NCBI GenBank assembly: GCA_964020155.1
Contig: OZ026557.1
Location: forward strand, 2,574,501 to 2,638,500
DNA: 64,000 nucleotides
Source: Chondrilla cf. caribensis
Taxonomy: Eukaryota; Porifera; Demospongiae; Chondrillida; Chondrillidae
Reading direction: 5' to 3'
Shown: positions 39,901-50,742 of the stretch, in pieces
Layout: the number at the start of each line of letters is the position of its first letter
Numbering within the stretch: the stretch's first letter is position 1
Notes under the pieces: generated by a model
What the model was told of the DNA's origin: nothing
Seen by the model: the letters and a program-made list of their open reading frames with translations, nothing else
Database searches by the model: none
Translations under genes and position numbers: made by a program

Positions 39901-42900
39901 TATAACACACGAATAGAAACACACAGTGAACAGAAAACTCACATCGAATAACAGGAAAGGCTGGAGGGTGATACGGATCACTCCAATCTCCTGCAAATAC
40001 ATTAAGTTGACTAGAAGCATTTCTATCACCTCTAGTTGTGTACAATACCCTGCCTCTGATTGCTGAAATAGGCACTGTTGTATTTGGTTTGAGTTCTAAA
40101 ACATACGTACTATAATTTGGAGTATAATTCGCAATAATCTCTTCGCCATCAACAGTATAACTCAGTTGCCACAAAAGTAGATCACCACAAATTCCTACGC
40201 TGCTGTAGTTAACCAAAACATGTGTGGTGTCGGTGTACACAACTGCTCCTTCAATCACCAGATTTTGGCGAGGGACTGCATAACAGAAAACACAAACTCT
40301 ACAATGAAAACAAATTTGGACATGAAAACATGTAGTGATACTTTCGATAACACAAGGTCCAGTTGAATGAAATAGAAAGTTAAATAAGCATATAACATTA
40401 GAGTATCAACAACCACATAGGCAAGTATTATACAGAAAATGTATACAGAGTCATGCAGATAAATTGTGTCATTCTACTAAAAATTACAAATCGAAGATCA
40501 TACTATTGCAATAAAATGCATGCACATCATTCTGCAGTAAAATATCAGTGGTGCATACCCCCCAAGTGAAAGCTTTCAAGTAAATTGACAATTATTCAAA
40601 TGTTACGAATATCACAACACTACAGCATCAGTGGAGCTATTGCACGGTATTCATTAGTGGACAATGTTACACACATACAGTTCATCCATGTCGGATATTA
40701 CTAATATTGTTCACAAACTATACATAACACCATATTATGTAATATTACCTAGATCCGTAAACTATATGCATGGTTGTTTTTTGATTAAAAACTTGGTGTT
40801 TTCATGTTAGCGATTTATTTCATGTTGGGGATTAATACCCTTATTGGTCGAATACTACATAATATAGACATTCACAACACAAGCAGAATGTAAAACTGGT
40901 TGATTACTACAATGTCATAATATAGACTTTCACAACATGAGCAGAAAGTAGCAATGAACTGCAAATATGTGTAACTACCATCTGTCATGGATGCCTGGGG
41001 ACATTATAATGGACCAAATTTAATGAATGATACATACATAATCATGATTGTCACTTTTGATTATTATAGTGAGATTTTCCAAAGAACTATCTGCTCTGTA
41101 AGACAATGGGTATTTTGAGTACAGTCCCACAGCAATGTTTGTTCTCTGCACATGATGTCCTCACAATTGTTAGTGCAAGCTGGCTACTCTATGCTTTGGG
41201 ATACTACTTGGGGACACCAAGGCAATGTGGACCTTTAAACAGTGGTGATGACCTATGGTTTAGTGCTTACCACTGGTCACTCCCTGTGTATTGAGATCTA
41301 GCTCACTCAAATTTGAATCAATAGCTGTGTAATAAAGTAGTTTAAAGCTGGGTGTGGCTATTAACTTTATAACCAGTTTTACCGGCCTGTATTGTAACAG
41401 AGTGGTGAAACACTAGAGAACAAAATCTCTTGACCCCAAATTAGGCTACAGACAATCAAATGACAAGCTGAGGAGTGGGATTCTTGTGAGGCTATTGGCC
41501 TGCATATTATGGCTTTTATTGGTAAAATCATATGCTGCCATGATCCATTATACCTAAATAAGTGTACTTTATCCAGTTGATAGTCCAGAAACAGATTCCA
41601 GATATTGCATATGGCTGCGTAAGGAATCTACATACTATGTGGTCTTCCTACCACATGCACTCCCTGTTCAAGTGTTAAAGAGTGCAACTTTTCGATGATA
41701 CAAAGTACTAACCTGGAAACAGTGTCGTCAATGAAGAATTTTGTTCTGTGGCTTCAGTACTCAAACTACTGTCGTAGTGGACAGTAACATTTTTGGGTAG
41801 ATCACAATTGCTTAGGACCCCATCAAGAACAATATCATCATTCTGATTCAGAGTCCAGTTTGTAAACTGTAAGCTACTTTCGGTTTCTCCAGTCATATTG
41901 AGAACCAGTGATTGAGGGGACCCACAGGTCATTGGTACATTGTCTCTTGACTGTAAACAGTGCAAAACAGGCTAAAATAGCAACTGCCGTTGAACGCTTG
42001 GCAGTTATTATGATGAAAATAATCAAAAACTCCATACAGAAAGGTGTTGAAATGATACACATAAATACTTGGGTTAGCACAATACACCTCAGGGTATAAC
42101 CACTGTACTGGTGATCGTACAAGTACACAGCACTGAGTATATACAGTGAATACTAATTAATCCATTGCAATCTTTTTCAAAAATGTCGTGGATTAATGAG
42201 TTTGGAGGATTAACTGGAAATAAATTAGTGATTGTAGATAATAACATTGTTGGCACTGGGGCATTGTGGTGGATAAAAGGCCTGGTGTATGAAGCAATGG
42301 TGGATTAATGAGAATTCACTGTACATATCTTTGATTTACTGTAGATTAAGTACTAAAGCTGTACAGTACATAAATGTATATCCAAAAGTCTACGTATATG
42401 CCCTCCTGGAATAGTATATACAATATAATATGACTAATCCCTTAACACAGTAGCAATCTAAATTACAATAACTGCCTCCACATGGAAATTCCATATAGAT
42501 CAGCAGTGTGAAGTCAATAGCACTCACTCTCACTAATAATGATACATTTTCTTGAACATCGCTTTGTGGAATTACTTCCGCTATTGGCATCAAAGGCACT
42601 GAAGCAAGAAAACACCATACGTGACCGACAAGAGGACATTATAAATCATAACAAGGGGAACAAAGTTGAACTCACATGTAGTGAAGAAGTTCGTTTGCTG
42701 AACGCGAACATCATTCTCCAAAAATACAGAAACATGGCATGAGTGGCCGCAAGGTAGATGAACAGATATAGATCGCCCAGGTTCACGAACTTCATATCGA
42801 TATGTCTACATATGCACATACAGATATGGAACAAGAGATAATCAATAGCTGAAACAGTAAACTCATCACAGGATGTCGTCAATAAAACATACATGTGTTC

Positions 42901-43326
42901 TGTGATCACACGTTATGGTTAGACTATGTTTGGTGTTGTGCGAAGCACCATGGAGGTTTCTTGGCGTTATCCAACATATATCAGCCGTCACAGTGGTATT
43001 TCCAAAGTGCTTTACACGCACTTTGATAACATCCTCACAGACTACAGACGTTAGAAGATAGAACAATTTGTCAAAAACTGAATTTGAAAAATGATCAAGA
43101 CTGTCTGTATGGTGATCTTAAAAAATATAATGATATACTAATAAAGTTTATCCTGAAATTCTAATAGTTGATTACAAACAAAAACTGTTACGTGTATTGT
43201 CAAAGGATTCATTGTTAACTTAAGGTAAATATTTAGCAAAGGTTTACACTGGTACACACCTCCATAGCAGTTCTGTGGGAGACAGTTCCAGAAAATCAAC
43301 ACTGAAGCAATTATGCTCAATTTCAT
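36910..43326 (-). CDS. Type I transmembrane receptor with FN3/cytokine-receptor-like ectodomain, copy 1
   Basis: Ten exons read leftward: 43326-43260, 43041-42893, 42805-42676, 42598-42528, 41950-41713, 40275-39943, 39483-39199, 38862-38781, 38035-37993, 37143-36910; 543 residues, all phases consistent. Signal peptide is residues 1-22. Residues 23-115 form a Cys-containing beta-sandwich-like module (TADICWITPRN). 116-218 is a linker and second Cys module. 219-329 is FN3-like, ending DWSDPY. 330-424 is FN3-like, ending TSEWVSVP, loosely recalling the WSxWS box. The TM helix is at 425-450 (AIAVSLVIFIALLTTCAII) with a KK stop-transfer. The tail of about 90 residues has VYDEPIPL, SYTCTP and HYTLQ (a YxxQ) followed by a Ser/Thr repeat. 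More than ten N-glycosylation sequons. No kinase or death domain. Cytokine-receptor kinship is inference; any FN3 adhesion receptor is an alternative. Confidence 0.82.
42142..42323. mobile_element. MITE, 'TACAGTGAAT' family, unit 1 intron 4
   Basis: Terminal inverted repeats TACAGTGAATACTAATTAAT and, reversed, TACAGTGAATTCTCATTAAT. Non-coding, 180 bp. Shared with unit 2 at 56124-56290, so it inserted before the segmental duplication. Confidence 0.75.
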
Positions 43327-44476
43327 CTTGACTGCTACAGAAAGAAAACTCCAGATAATGCCAATAATGTTATACGGTAGCCACCACACCACAAGCAATA
43401 ATACATTGTGTATAAGCAATAATACATTATGCATAAACTGCTTCCTATCCTGGAAACACAAAGAAACTACAACAGCTGTATGTACATTAGTTATCACATG
43501 ACTCCGATTCACATTGAACCCCAGCCTGAGGTCCCTGGAGGTTGTATCACATTTTACAAACACGTGCACGTATACGCATAAAACCAGTCTTGCCATATGA
43601 AGTCTATTGGGTGGCCAGTTATTTATTTATAGCAGTGGCCATCATACTTGAATACTTCCATTGACATCATCATTGAAAGGCCAAACAGGAATTAGATCCT
43701 CTGAATGAAACACCTAATGTAGGCTTAACCTTGGCTTCTAACAAATGTCCATTCTGTTGGTATCTAGGGTCTATGATGTAACCTTCCTAAAGGTGATATG
43801 ATCATCCTGGTAGAGTGTACCTTTGTCTATATATAGTTACTGTTTAATCCAACCACAAACACCTAGGATACATCCTGAATGAAATATCTGAGAACCAGTT
43901 AAAAGGAATAGGTACAATGTAGCAATTCTCGTTAATCAGACACAATTTAAAAAAGATAAACGTGCCAGATCAATGAATCAAGGGGATTCCTGAAATCATT
44001 CTTAGGCTAAGGAGATTGTGCACAGAAATAATGGTAGATAGAAGGGATTGGCAGATAAAACAGTGGTGTATTAACAAAAATTCACTGTAGATCGTATCAC
44101 AGTTGAAAGAGAACCGGCTGTTACACACAGAGTCAATTTCGGGACATCAGCTACTTGGTATCATTCAAAATTCTTAGTTCAGCAGTTGTTATTTTCCAAA
44201 ACATTGGGAATATCGATATACAAAATCCATAGATAATTGTAATAAAAACCACAACAGATCATTCCATAAACACACCAAACATACATTGAGTTCACACTGA
44301 TGAGTAAATCACTAATCAAATTTCCTTACTAAAACCCAAGTCAAAATATGGGCACCAAGTTAGAAACATGAGTCAACCTACAGGTACATTTATACTGATA
44401 GTCACATATTATATGGCACTATAATAATATACAAAAATAAGGCCCCATGTTTAATGATTCAAAATTAATGTAGGTT

Positions 44477-44478
<2 letters not shown>
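43327..44478. other. Upstream region of receptor copy 1
   Basis: No exon supported. The 152-codon frame at 43138-43596 is exon 1 extended into 5' flank and intron 1. Apart from a MITE at 43913-44089 the sequence is unremarkable and is shared with unit 2. Confidence 0.5.
43913..44089. mobile_element. MITE, 'TACAGTGAAT' family, upstream of receptor copy 1
   Basis: TACAATGTAGCAATTCTCGT at the left end and the inverted TACAGTGAATTTTTGTTAAT at the right. More diverged than its relatives. The equivalent copy in unit 2 is at 58167-58343. Confidence 0.6.
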
Positions 44479-44545
<67 letters not shown>

Positions 44546-44555
44546 AACAGACACA

Positions 44556-44608
<53 letters not shown>

Positions 44609-44699
44609 GCGCGCACGCACACACATGCACACACATGCACACACACACAAACACACACACGCGTGCGCACACACACATGCACACACACACACACAAACA

Positions 44700-44757
<58 letters not shown>

Positions 44758-44850
44758 GCGCGCACGCACACACATGCACACACATGCACACACACACAAA
44801 CACACACACGCGTGCGCACACACACATGCACACACACACACACACAAACA

Positions 44851-44904
<54 letters not shown>

Positions 44905-44987
44905 GCACGCACGCACACACATGCACACACACACAAACACACACACGCATGCGCACACACACATGCACACACACACACACACAAACA

Positions 44988-45079
<92 letters not shown>

Positions 45080-45112
45080 ACACACATATGTACACACACA
45101 CAGCACACACAC
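44479..45112. repeat. Long (CA)n array with higher-order units
   Basis: About 630 bp of CA repeat. A compound block (CGCACGCGCGCACG, ATGCACAC, CACACAAACACC) recurs three times near 44584, 44752 and 44900, giving about 140-170-bp higher-order units. All long Cys-Val and Thr-His frames here are artefacts of the repeat. Confidence 0.97.
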
Positions 45113-45912
45113 ACATAATTGTACTCTTGATGACTTCTTCATGTAACAGCATCAATTCACACATGAAGAAGTCTAAGTACAGTCCCGTTCAATAACGATC
45201 GAAGAAGCCCCAACCTTATCCACGGCGGGTAACTACGCACCGATTAACGTACAAATCATAAATTGTACGTAAGTCGATGCATTGGCCTGTTCTACTCAGT
45301 GGTGCTCCATATTATGTTCTAAATAACCACTTGGCTTAAAAGTGAATCTATAACAACAGTTTCTCCGCGTCGATATCATGCTTAACTTAATGCGGAAGAC
45401 GTACTAGAGAGTTGAATGCGTGATCAGTGACAGTATGCAAAGCACATAGAAACGCTTTTCACGAGTTATGATTAACTTTATTCTACGCTCAAAGGTTTTC
45501 AATGACCAAAAAGGTTATTAATCGTGCGCTGAAGTTTCATGAACAACACCTTTATACCGTCTCTAGCTTCAGAGTCACTCACCTTTTTGAGGCGATATCT
45601 TATATTGCAATCCTGGTTATGGATTCTGCAATCCGCCTAATACGAACACGTCTCAAGTTCGCCGGATATTCCTTCCTTTAAATTTGTCTCGAGTAAGCTT
45701 CAAGGACGCGTCCTCAAGCCTAGTCAGTCGTAGTTCTCAGGGAAAACAACTCTGTATCGAAGACGCACTTTAGATGCACGTACTTATAACGTACAATCAT
45801 GGGGTTGAGGTACCCGGTAGGTTAACCCAACCCACATTTCCTGCTTACATAATACGTAAGATCTCTTTCGTATCTGCCCACGCATACGTAGCAGCAACTG
45901 CCGACTACATTA
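45113..45912. other. Non-coding region with a 132-bp block identical between units
   Basis: No exon recognised. Positions 45611-45742 are base-for-base identical to 59648-59779 in unit 2 while the flanks show substitutions and indels. The block is CpG-containing (ACGCGT, CGCCGG, CTCGAG) and lies upstream of the receptor gene, so it could be its promoter or a non-coding first exon. Confidence 0.5.
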
Positions 45913-47189
45913 TGTAAGGTAATTCGGGGTAATTTTGAATACTGGGTAATTCTGAACACTCTTACTTGAATCACTGCTTGAATACTAGAGACTAAGAACT
46001 CGCAATGGTTCTTGGGAGCAGAGTGTAGGTGTACTAGTAAGCTTCCAAACAAGAGTCAGAATTCACTCATACCGCACCTTTTCTAGCGACAGCGAGCTGA
46101 AGTTCACTTGCCCTCTGGATAAACAAGATAAGCGAGTCTTCGAAACTTTGTTACAGCTTCTGTACAAAGTATCTTTCAGCTTTCCAACCGAGACCGTCAA
46201 TACATAATATGCCTTGTGCAAACTATAGCAAACTCTCGAAACGTAACTGCCTTGAGGCGCTTCGGCTCGGACCAAAACTCCAGTTTCCGCGAACGTATGC
46301 GTATGTATACTTCAGGGCCGTAGCCACCGGTCCGGTTGGTACGGTTTCAACCGGATCACTTTTCAGGGCAGTACCAAAAAATTAATATTTCTAAAAAAAC
46401 CTTTTCCCTTGTTACTAAGAGAGAAAACAAGATAGAATTGCACTCGAATCACTTGGGCGTCTCTTTTAGGATCTGGAGGACCTTCGCAGAAGTTATTACC
46501 GTCATAGATGTCGTTGCGCTCGAATTCTAGCCCAATTCCTAATCCCGGCGTTTTGAAATCGGCCATCTTTTTCGCGTTGTATAAATTACAATATAAATTC
46601 ACTAATGCGGTTATGCATAGGAATCTATATATTTTATATAGATAATAACTATACATATTAGGATTCCTATTCCTATTATAATATAATATTATTATTATCA
46701 AATAAATTGGTATCAAGGACTACATCTGAAAGTCTAAAATCCCAAATTTTCCTGGGGGCATGCCCCCAGAACCCCCTACAATATGCCTCACCACGTCTAC
46801 ATATTACCGTAAACCGGACCACTTCATATTCGATGGCTACGGCCCTGTACTTATAAAAGTTTGTTAGCCATACGTTATTTGTAGTAATGTTTTTAAGGTC
46901 AACTTAGATATTTTCTCTCGTACCGTCTGTTTGGCATGCTATTCACCGCCTCTCATATCTTCAAAAACGATTTTTCAAAATTACCCGAATTGCGTCATTC
47001 CGACCTTCAACCTTTTCTAGTTTGCTTTACTACAGTGATGCTGTAAAGAAGTCGATTGATCATCATCTTTGAGTAGAATATGACCCAAGGTACTCCGCAG
47101 CATAGTTTGTTTTAAAGCCCTGTTTCGGAGACAGGTACAACCGATAGAAGTTTGGAAGTTCATTCAGAATTACCCCGAATTACCTTACA
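45913..47189. mobile_element. Non-autonomous TIR DNA element, 1.28 kb, unit 1 only
   Basis: Inverted terminal repeats TGTAAGGTAATTCGGGGTAA (45913 on) and its complement ending at 47189 match over about 28 bp, with one internal mismatch. Unit 2 lacks the element: its sequence passes from the CAGCAACTG flank directly to TCATGTGATCAAC near 59950. No transposase frame was seen. It contains a second, nested element. Confidence 0.8.
46313..46847. mobile_element. hAT-like non-autonomous element nested in the 45913 element
   Basis: Perfect 14-bp inverted termini CAGGGCCGTAGCCA and TGGCTACGGCCCTG, the CAGGG start being common in hAT elements. It contains the 18-bp perfect palindrome CTGGGGGCATGCCCCCAG. 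Flanks show TACTT on both sides, shorter than the 8-bp target duplication usual for hAT, so superfamily assignment is tentative. No transposase. Confidence 0.7.
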
Positions 47190-47455
47190 TCATGTGATCA
47201 ACAGTGTATATCCGATTAAATGCATATCCGTAATACAGAACAGTTTCTTAAAGGTCAATCAAAGGGAAGGGGATTTTACGCACTTGACAGATTTGGGGGA
47301 TTTAATGGCTTTGAATTGATCTACTATGGTTGAGTGATAAAATCCCCATTCTTGTGTACAGGACTTTCTGTAGACTAAACATATGATACTTCCAAGTATA
47401 TAGTGGAGCTAGCCTAAGGGGTTTGACCTGTAGCGAGGGTGTTCCACAATAGAAT

Positions 47456-48370
47456 ATGGGGTGCCGTTTGTAAAAAAATGACACATGATGCAACACTGTA
47501 AATGATATTTGTTATATATCACCATTATTCATTAAATATCATGAATATTTTTAAATTATATCACTGATATTTATTTAATATCACTGATATTTATTAAATA
47601 TTACCATTATTTATCAAATATCACTGACATTATTAAATATCACCGATTGTATTGAATGTCAGTGATATTTATGTATTTTGAGTAGGTCACATGATGTCAC
47701 GTGACCTCCACACAGCTGATGTAACCTGTTATTAATGATGTGTTAATTAGAAGCAAGCACATGCATGGTGAACTTAATTGTAGGGTTCTCCCAAGGAATG
47801 GCAGAAGCATTAGTAGTGATCCTTCAGAAGGTGCTAATAGAGGGAGGCCAAATACTTGTGTCCTTGGGCATATCAAGATCGAAGGCTGCAGCTGTTGAGA
47901 TGGAAGAATTGCAAGTCTTCTCTTTCCTGCAGCTTCTTTCATTACTTTCTCATGCATCACTTCTCAGGTTACTTGTACCTGGTGCATTGGTTCTATTCAG
48001 AGCATCACTGACAGCTGAGGAAATATTATCTCTGATGTTCTCCATTGAAGACCATGTGGTCATTACCAATTAACGCTTAAGTCATTCATTAAGATTGCTT
48101 ACATCATGGAATGTTTACTTATACAGTGTGGAGGTCGTATGACATCTTGTGATCTGGTCATAATCACTTAAATATCACTGCTATTTAATAAATATCCATG
48201 ATATTTAATAAATAACAGTGATATTTATCAAATATCCAGGATATTCAAGAAATAACGGCGATATTTATTAAATATCCATGATATTAATTTTAATAAATAA
48301 CGGTGATATATAATAAAAATAATTTACAGTGTTGCATCATGTACCATTTATTTTACAAATGGCACCCCAT
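47456..48370. mobile_element. TIR element, 'ATGGGGTGCCGTTTGT' family, 0.9 kb, unit 1 only
   Basis: Termini ATGGGGTGCCGTTTGTAAAA and the inverted ATGGGGTGCCATTTGTAAAA. The homology continues inward through CATGATGCAACACTGTAAAT, about 45 bp in all. Flanked by AATAGAAT/AATAGAAA (8-bp target duplication, 7 of 8 matching). Unit 2 has a single AATACAAA at 60166-60173, the empty site. The interior is made of (A)AATATCACTGATATTT palindromic sub-repeats plus a central 300-bp segment with a 102-codon hydrophobic frame that looks fortuitous. Same termini as the element at 52229. Confidence 0.85.
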
Positions 48371-48575
48371 AATAGAAAGTTAGTCCTTTCTGAAAGGTAC
48401 ACCACCCGAGAAGTGTGTCTGGCCATATGCATATACATGCAGGCGTGTGCACCTTAAAATACACAAATACAGGATCTACGATTTTTAATATTATCATGCA
48501 GTAACTACATAACCGAGATTATATAAATAAACATTTGATGCAATACACGTACATTATAGCTATGTAGCATGCATA

Positions 48576-48737
48576 TACACTGGAACCTCTCTATTAAGGT
48601 TACTTTGGGTCCTTAATTTCATGCAGTCCTTAATACAGGGGTTTCCTCAATTCAGTACTGCGCTGGGACACAGAATGGTGTCCTTATTACAGAGGTTTCC
48701 ACATTTCAGAGGTTTGTAATAGAGGGGTCCCACTGTA
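48576..48737. mobile_element. MITE, 'TACAcTGGaACCtCTCTATTA' family, unit 1
   Basis: Inverted termini TACACTGGAACCTCTCTATT and TACAGTGGGACCCCTCTATT (right end reversed). Interior has repeated TCCTTATTACAGAGGTTTCC-type motifs. The orthologous copy in unit 2 is 60376-60553. Confidence 0.75.
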
Positions 48738-49649
48738 ATCACATTACTAGTACACGTATGTAACATTATATGCATACGCTATTATTATAATGGACATAAC
48801 TACTATTCCAATCATTTCATTTATCTGTAACAGTTTGTATTACCGTGAAACAAAGCACAAAAGTTGAGTAGATATATTATGTAATACAGCTGAGCATCTG
48901 TACGTGAACGTGTGTAGACCTACACATATATACATGAATAAAAATCATCAATTCAACTCTATAACATTGAACTGGCTGATTGTATTAGATTTGGTAAGCC
49001 ATACAAAACACATCATTACAATGTATAACAGTTACCATAGTTTCATGCGGCACTAATTATTAAATTAAAAACCACACACAGCAAATTGTATTGAAACAAA
49101 TTTGTTCTGAAACAAAACCAAATATAATAAACACAATACTAAGTAGGAAATCCTTTTGACCACTTTACCATTTTCTCAAACAACTGTTTTTGCTGTTCAG
49201 TGCAAAGGTAATGACAATTCTGCGAACAAAAGCAAAACTCCTGTCAATTCCATTAATAATTTATCAACTGACACCACATACCAAAGAAAACTTCTATATA
49301 CATGTGGGCATTTGCATATGCATCCAGCATACGAGTGCACCAGAAATAAAAGTGGTAAACTTACCTTCTACTTAGAACACAGACATGGACCCTTAGTGCA
49401 TCATACAGCAACACAAAACAAAGAGATGGACACTGTTTCAGAGACACCATAGAAAACTATATACATGACCTTTCAACTCCAACAAGAATATGGCATCAAC
49501 AAAATGCATGCACAATCTGTATGGCACAAGATACTCTAACAATAAGTCTACTTTAACCAAGAATTTCTTCTTGAGTTTCATGGAATATCGTGCGCATTAG
49601 TGTACACACATTGATCGGCATACAACAATGAGACTAAGTACATATTTAG
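48738..49649. other. Non-coding end of duplication unit 1
   Basis: Shared with unit 2 (60554-61376) up to 49627. A 98-codon frame at 49156-49452 is interrupted in unit 2 and has no recognisable content, so I do not call it a gene. Confidence 0.45.
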
Positions 49650-49760
49650 TGGTTAAGACATGGGCACGAGGGCATTATGACATAATATAAAATACTGAGT
49701 CCCGAGGGCGAGTGTATTTTATATGTCATAATTAATGCCCGAGTGTCCATGCCTTAACCA
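49650..49760. mobile_element. Short foldback element between duplication units
   Basis: Nearly the whole 111 bp is an inverted repeat: TGGTTAAGACATGGGCAC at the left pairs with GTGTCCATGCCTTAACCA at the right, and inward ATTATGACATAATATAAAAT pairs with ATTTTATATGTCATAAT. The loop is GAGTCCCGAGGGCGA. It lies exactly at the junction of the two units. Confidence 0.8.
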
Positions 49761-50017
49761 TTATGGCATCCATTGCTAACACTTTATACTGTTGCTAAGG
49801 CTTTATACATTATAAAATTGCTGTATAATAGTACTGTTTCTATGGTAACGGATGCTATATAATAATAATATGCAACAGTATTAATAAGTCAGACCTAGTA
49901 CCCTGCACACCTTTGAGGGACAGGCAATAGTGAACTTGAGAATACAAACACTTGAATCCATAGTATTATTGTTATGCTATCAATGATTAAGCCTAGCTTC
50001 TCACCTCATTTGAATCT
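49761..50017. other. Junction DNA between the tandem units
   Basis: Unique AT-rich sequence with no exon. It connects the foldback element to the first bases of unit 2, which resemble intron 1 of the ZCWPW-like gene. Confidence 0.4.
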
Positions 50018-50278
50018 GCTGCTACCTAAAATGTGAAATGTTAATGCAAATAATTAGCTGGTGAAATCAAAGCTTGCATGTGTAACTCCACCTTACATAC
50101 CCATCCTATACCCACTCCACCCTTTATACCCAACTATACCCTTATATATACCACTTTGACCTTATATACCCGATTCCGCATGATTTACTCCACTCCACCC
50201 TATATATATGTACCCCCATTGCACCCTACGTACTTATACATATACCATTCCACCATATGGCAGCTAGTCTGCAGCTGT

Positions 50279-50279
<1 letters not shown>

Positions 50280-50314
<35 letters not shown>

Positions 50315-50332
50315 ATTGTTATATATATATAT
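50280..50332. repeat. (AT)n microsatellite in unit 2
   Basis: AT repeats on both sides of AGGGATTG at the point where unit 2 departs from unit 1. Confidence 0.9.
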
Positions 50333-50742
50333 TTCGACAGTCTTCTCATTCCGGCATGCTACTCACTTCAACGCAGTCTTCTCATTCCGCTTAACCCTAT
50401 ACCTTGTTCTTTATTCCCTTTTTTTGCTTGTCATCCCTACATCCTTTAACACATTTAAATGTTTTTATTATGCTTGTGACCTATAGCCATTATAAGCTTA
50501 AGGTACCGGTATAATATATAATTAGGCATGTCTATACATTATATCAATTTTATTGTATAATAATGTTATATTAATTAGATATCATACAAAAATTGAATGA
50601 ATCGCTGTGGTTAATCCCAGCATCACAAATAAAATAATAATTATTGTTATAATAGAAAATATAAATCCAATACAGGACAATAAAACACAATTATGTACAT
50701 AATAACGAAATATTACAGGGGGGGATAACTTTTATAATGGTT

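Larger units (their letters stand above)
35575..49627. repeat. Tandem segmental duplication, unit 1
   Basis: Collinear and highly similar to 50018-61376. The left edge lies at the intron 1/exon 2 junction of the ZCWPW-like gene and the right edge at 49627, where the two copies stop matching after CATACAACA. It contains receptor gene 1. Unit-specific parts include ZCWPW exon 1 and its promoter (about 35830-36650), a stretch of intron 5 (about 40745-41450) and two mobile elements (45913-47189 and 47456-48370). Confidence 0.9.

Noticed and set aside
41106..41294. 62-codon plus-strand frame in receptor intron 5 of unit 1
   Set aside because: Not present in unit 2, no splice or domain support.
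43138..43596. 152-codon minus frame as a larger first exon of receptor copy 1
   Set aside because: The ATG at 43326 opens a clean signal peptide and the GT donor at 43259 joins exon 2 in phase. Sequence upstream of it is not conserved as coding in unit 2.
44419..45195. Open frames of 150-237 codons on both strands (Cys-Val and Thr-His repeats)
   Set aside because: They are translations of the (CA)n array in every frame. No start context, no domain, and the same appears at 58683-59216 and 34049-34450.
47765..48073. 102-codon hydrophobic frame inside the 0.9-kb TIR element
   Set aside because: Absent from unit 2, no recognisable domain, the antisense is also open; more likely the interior of a non-autonomous element than a gene.
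47500..48330. CRISPR-like regular repeats (ATATCACTGATATTTATT)
   Set aside because: The units are adjacent palindromic sub-repeats with no unique spacers, within a transposable element of an animal genome.
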